Shown here in pieces: positions 63,001-64,000 of a stretch of DNA of 64,000 nt (the stretch's first letter is position 1; each line of letters begins with the position of its first letter). Position numbers and translations under genes: made by a program. The DNA is from Auanema rhodensis (Eukaryota > Nematoda > Chromadorea > Rhabditida > Rhabditidae). The DNA lies in assembly GCA_964057225.1 (NCBI GenBank), contig OZ059898.1, positions 16,469,267 to 16,533,266 on the forward strand, read 5' to 3'. The notes beneath the pieces are model-generated. The model did not search any database. It saw only the letters and a list, made by a program, of their open reading frames with translations, and was not told where the DNA came from.

Positions 63001-64000
63001 AACCGCATCACTTTATCTTTCACGTGAAGCGAGTTACATACCAAGTGCACATCACGTGTACATTTAATTAGCATAAATTAAAGTTCACGTAAATTTCAAA
63101 GTCATGGTTACCATGAACCAATATCAATAAAAATTTGTTTTTAGACTAATATGGACATGGGGAATCTAATTTTGAAAACCGCATCTCTTTATCTTTCACG
63201 TGAAGCGAGTTACATACCAAGTGCACATCACGTGTACATTTAATTAGCATAAATTAAAGTTCACGTAAATTTCAAAGTCATGGTTACCATGAACCAATAT
63301 CAATAAAAATTTGTTTTTAGACTAATATGGACATGGGGAATCTAATTTTGAAAACCGCATCTCTTTATCTTTCACGTGAAGCGAGTTACATACCAAGTGC
63401 ACATCACGTGTACATTTAATTAGCATAAATTAAAGTTCACGTAAATTTCAAAGTCATGGTTACCATGCACCAATATCAATAAAAATTTGTTTTTAGACTA
63501 ATATGGACATGGGGAATCAAATTTTGAAAACCGCATCTCTTTATCTTTCACGTGAAGCGAGTTACATACCAAGTGCACATCACGTGTACATTTAATTAGC
63601 ATAAATTAAAGTTCACGTAAATTTCAAAGACATGGTTACCATGAACCAATATCAATAAAAATTTGTTTTTAGACTAATATGGACATGGGAAATCTAATTT
63701 TGAAAACCGCATCTCTTTATCTTTCACGTGAAGCGAGTTACATACCAAGTGCACATCACGTGTACATTTAATTAGCATAAATTAAAGTTCACGTAAATTT
63801 CAAAGTCATGGTTACCATGAACCAATATCAATAAAAATTTGTTTTTAGACTAATATGGATATGGGGAATCTAATTTTGAAAACAGCATCTCTTTATCTTT
63901 CACGTGAAGCGAGTTACATACCAAGTGCACATCACGTGTACATTTAATTAGCATAAATTAAAGTTCACGTAAATTTCAAAGACATGGTTACCATGAACCA
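60055..64000 (+). repeat. 176 bp tandem satellite, right array (at least 22 monomers)
   Basis: The array resumes in phase at GCACATCACGTG and runs to the window end. The first monomer carries the TTTTAAAAACC variant, which elsewhere (about 46780 and 51350) follows the TGAGTTACATACCTAG variant found just left of the element, so the two flanks were one monomer before insertion. CATTAATTA variants at 60431 and 61135 are 704 bp (4 units) apart, showing another local higher-order pattern. Confidence 0.98.

Noticed and set aside
33591-64000. CRISPR-like array
   Set aside because: The repeats are directly adjacent 176 bp monomers with no unique spacers, in a eukaryotic genome. This is a satellite.

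Overview
The window is AT-rich DNA from a eukaryote, almost certainly a rhabditid-type nematode. The signs are genes cut by many very short introns (mostly about 40-60 bp) with nematode-style TTTCAG acceptors, a nuclear hormone receptor with a Caenorhabditis-type DNA-binding domain, a UDP-glycosyltransferase, a saposin-like protein, and a tight same-strand gene trio with apparent trans-splice acceptors. The species cannot be named from sequence alone.

Region 1 (1-30.4 kb) is a normal gene-dense euchromatic segment. In order it holds: a secreted saposin-like protein (-), a UDP-glycosyltransferase (-), a nuclear hormone receptor (+), coq-4 (-), a DNL-type zinc finger mitochondrial chaperone (-), mcm-7 (-), a CDK1/CDK2-class kinase (+), RagC/D GTPase (+), an SLC2-like sugar transporter (-), a catalytically dead trypsin-like protein (-), a matrix metalloproteinase with hemopexin blades (-), an LHFPL-type tetraspan protein (+) with an unusually long intron, and a Ttd14-like P-loop protein (+). 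mcm-7, the DNL zinc finger gene and coq-4 look like one operon. mcm-7 and the CDK gene diverge from a roughly 300 bp promoter that carries two E2F-type sites, which fits S-phase co-expression.

Region 2 (30.4-33.6 kb) is a transition zone. It has a decayed coding region on the minus strand, an isolated good-looking first exon at 32840-32935, and a 29 bp direct repeat at the satellite edge.

Region 3 (33.6 kb to the window end) is a satellite array of 176 bp monomers (about 112 copies left and at least 22 copies right of a retroelement). It shows higher-order structure, including two successive 26-monomer (4576 bp) blocks. Every monomer carries two CACGTG sites 32 bp apart. One Ty3/gypsy-type LTR retrotransposon (53344-60054, minus strand) is inserted in the array with a 4 bp target duplication (GCAC), two LTRs that I read as identical, a perfect-looking primer binding site and an unbroken 1816-codon Gag-Pol frame. 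Its integrase loses similarity soon after the first catalytic Asp and continues into about 340 residues of unrecognised sequence. The combination of very homogeneous satellite, young element and missing integrase core is the most unusual part of the window.
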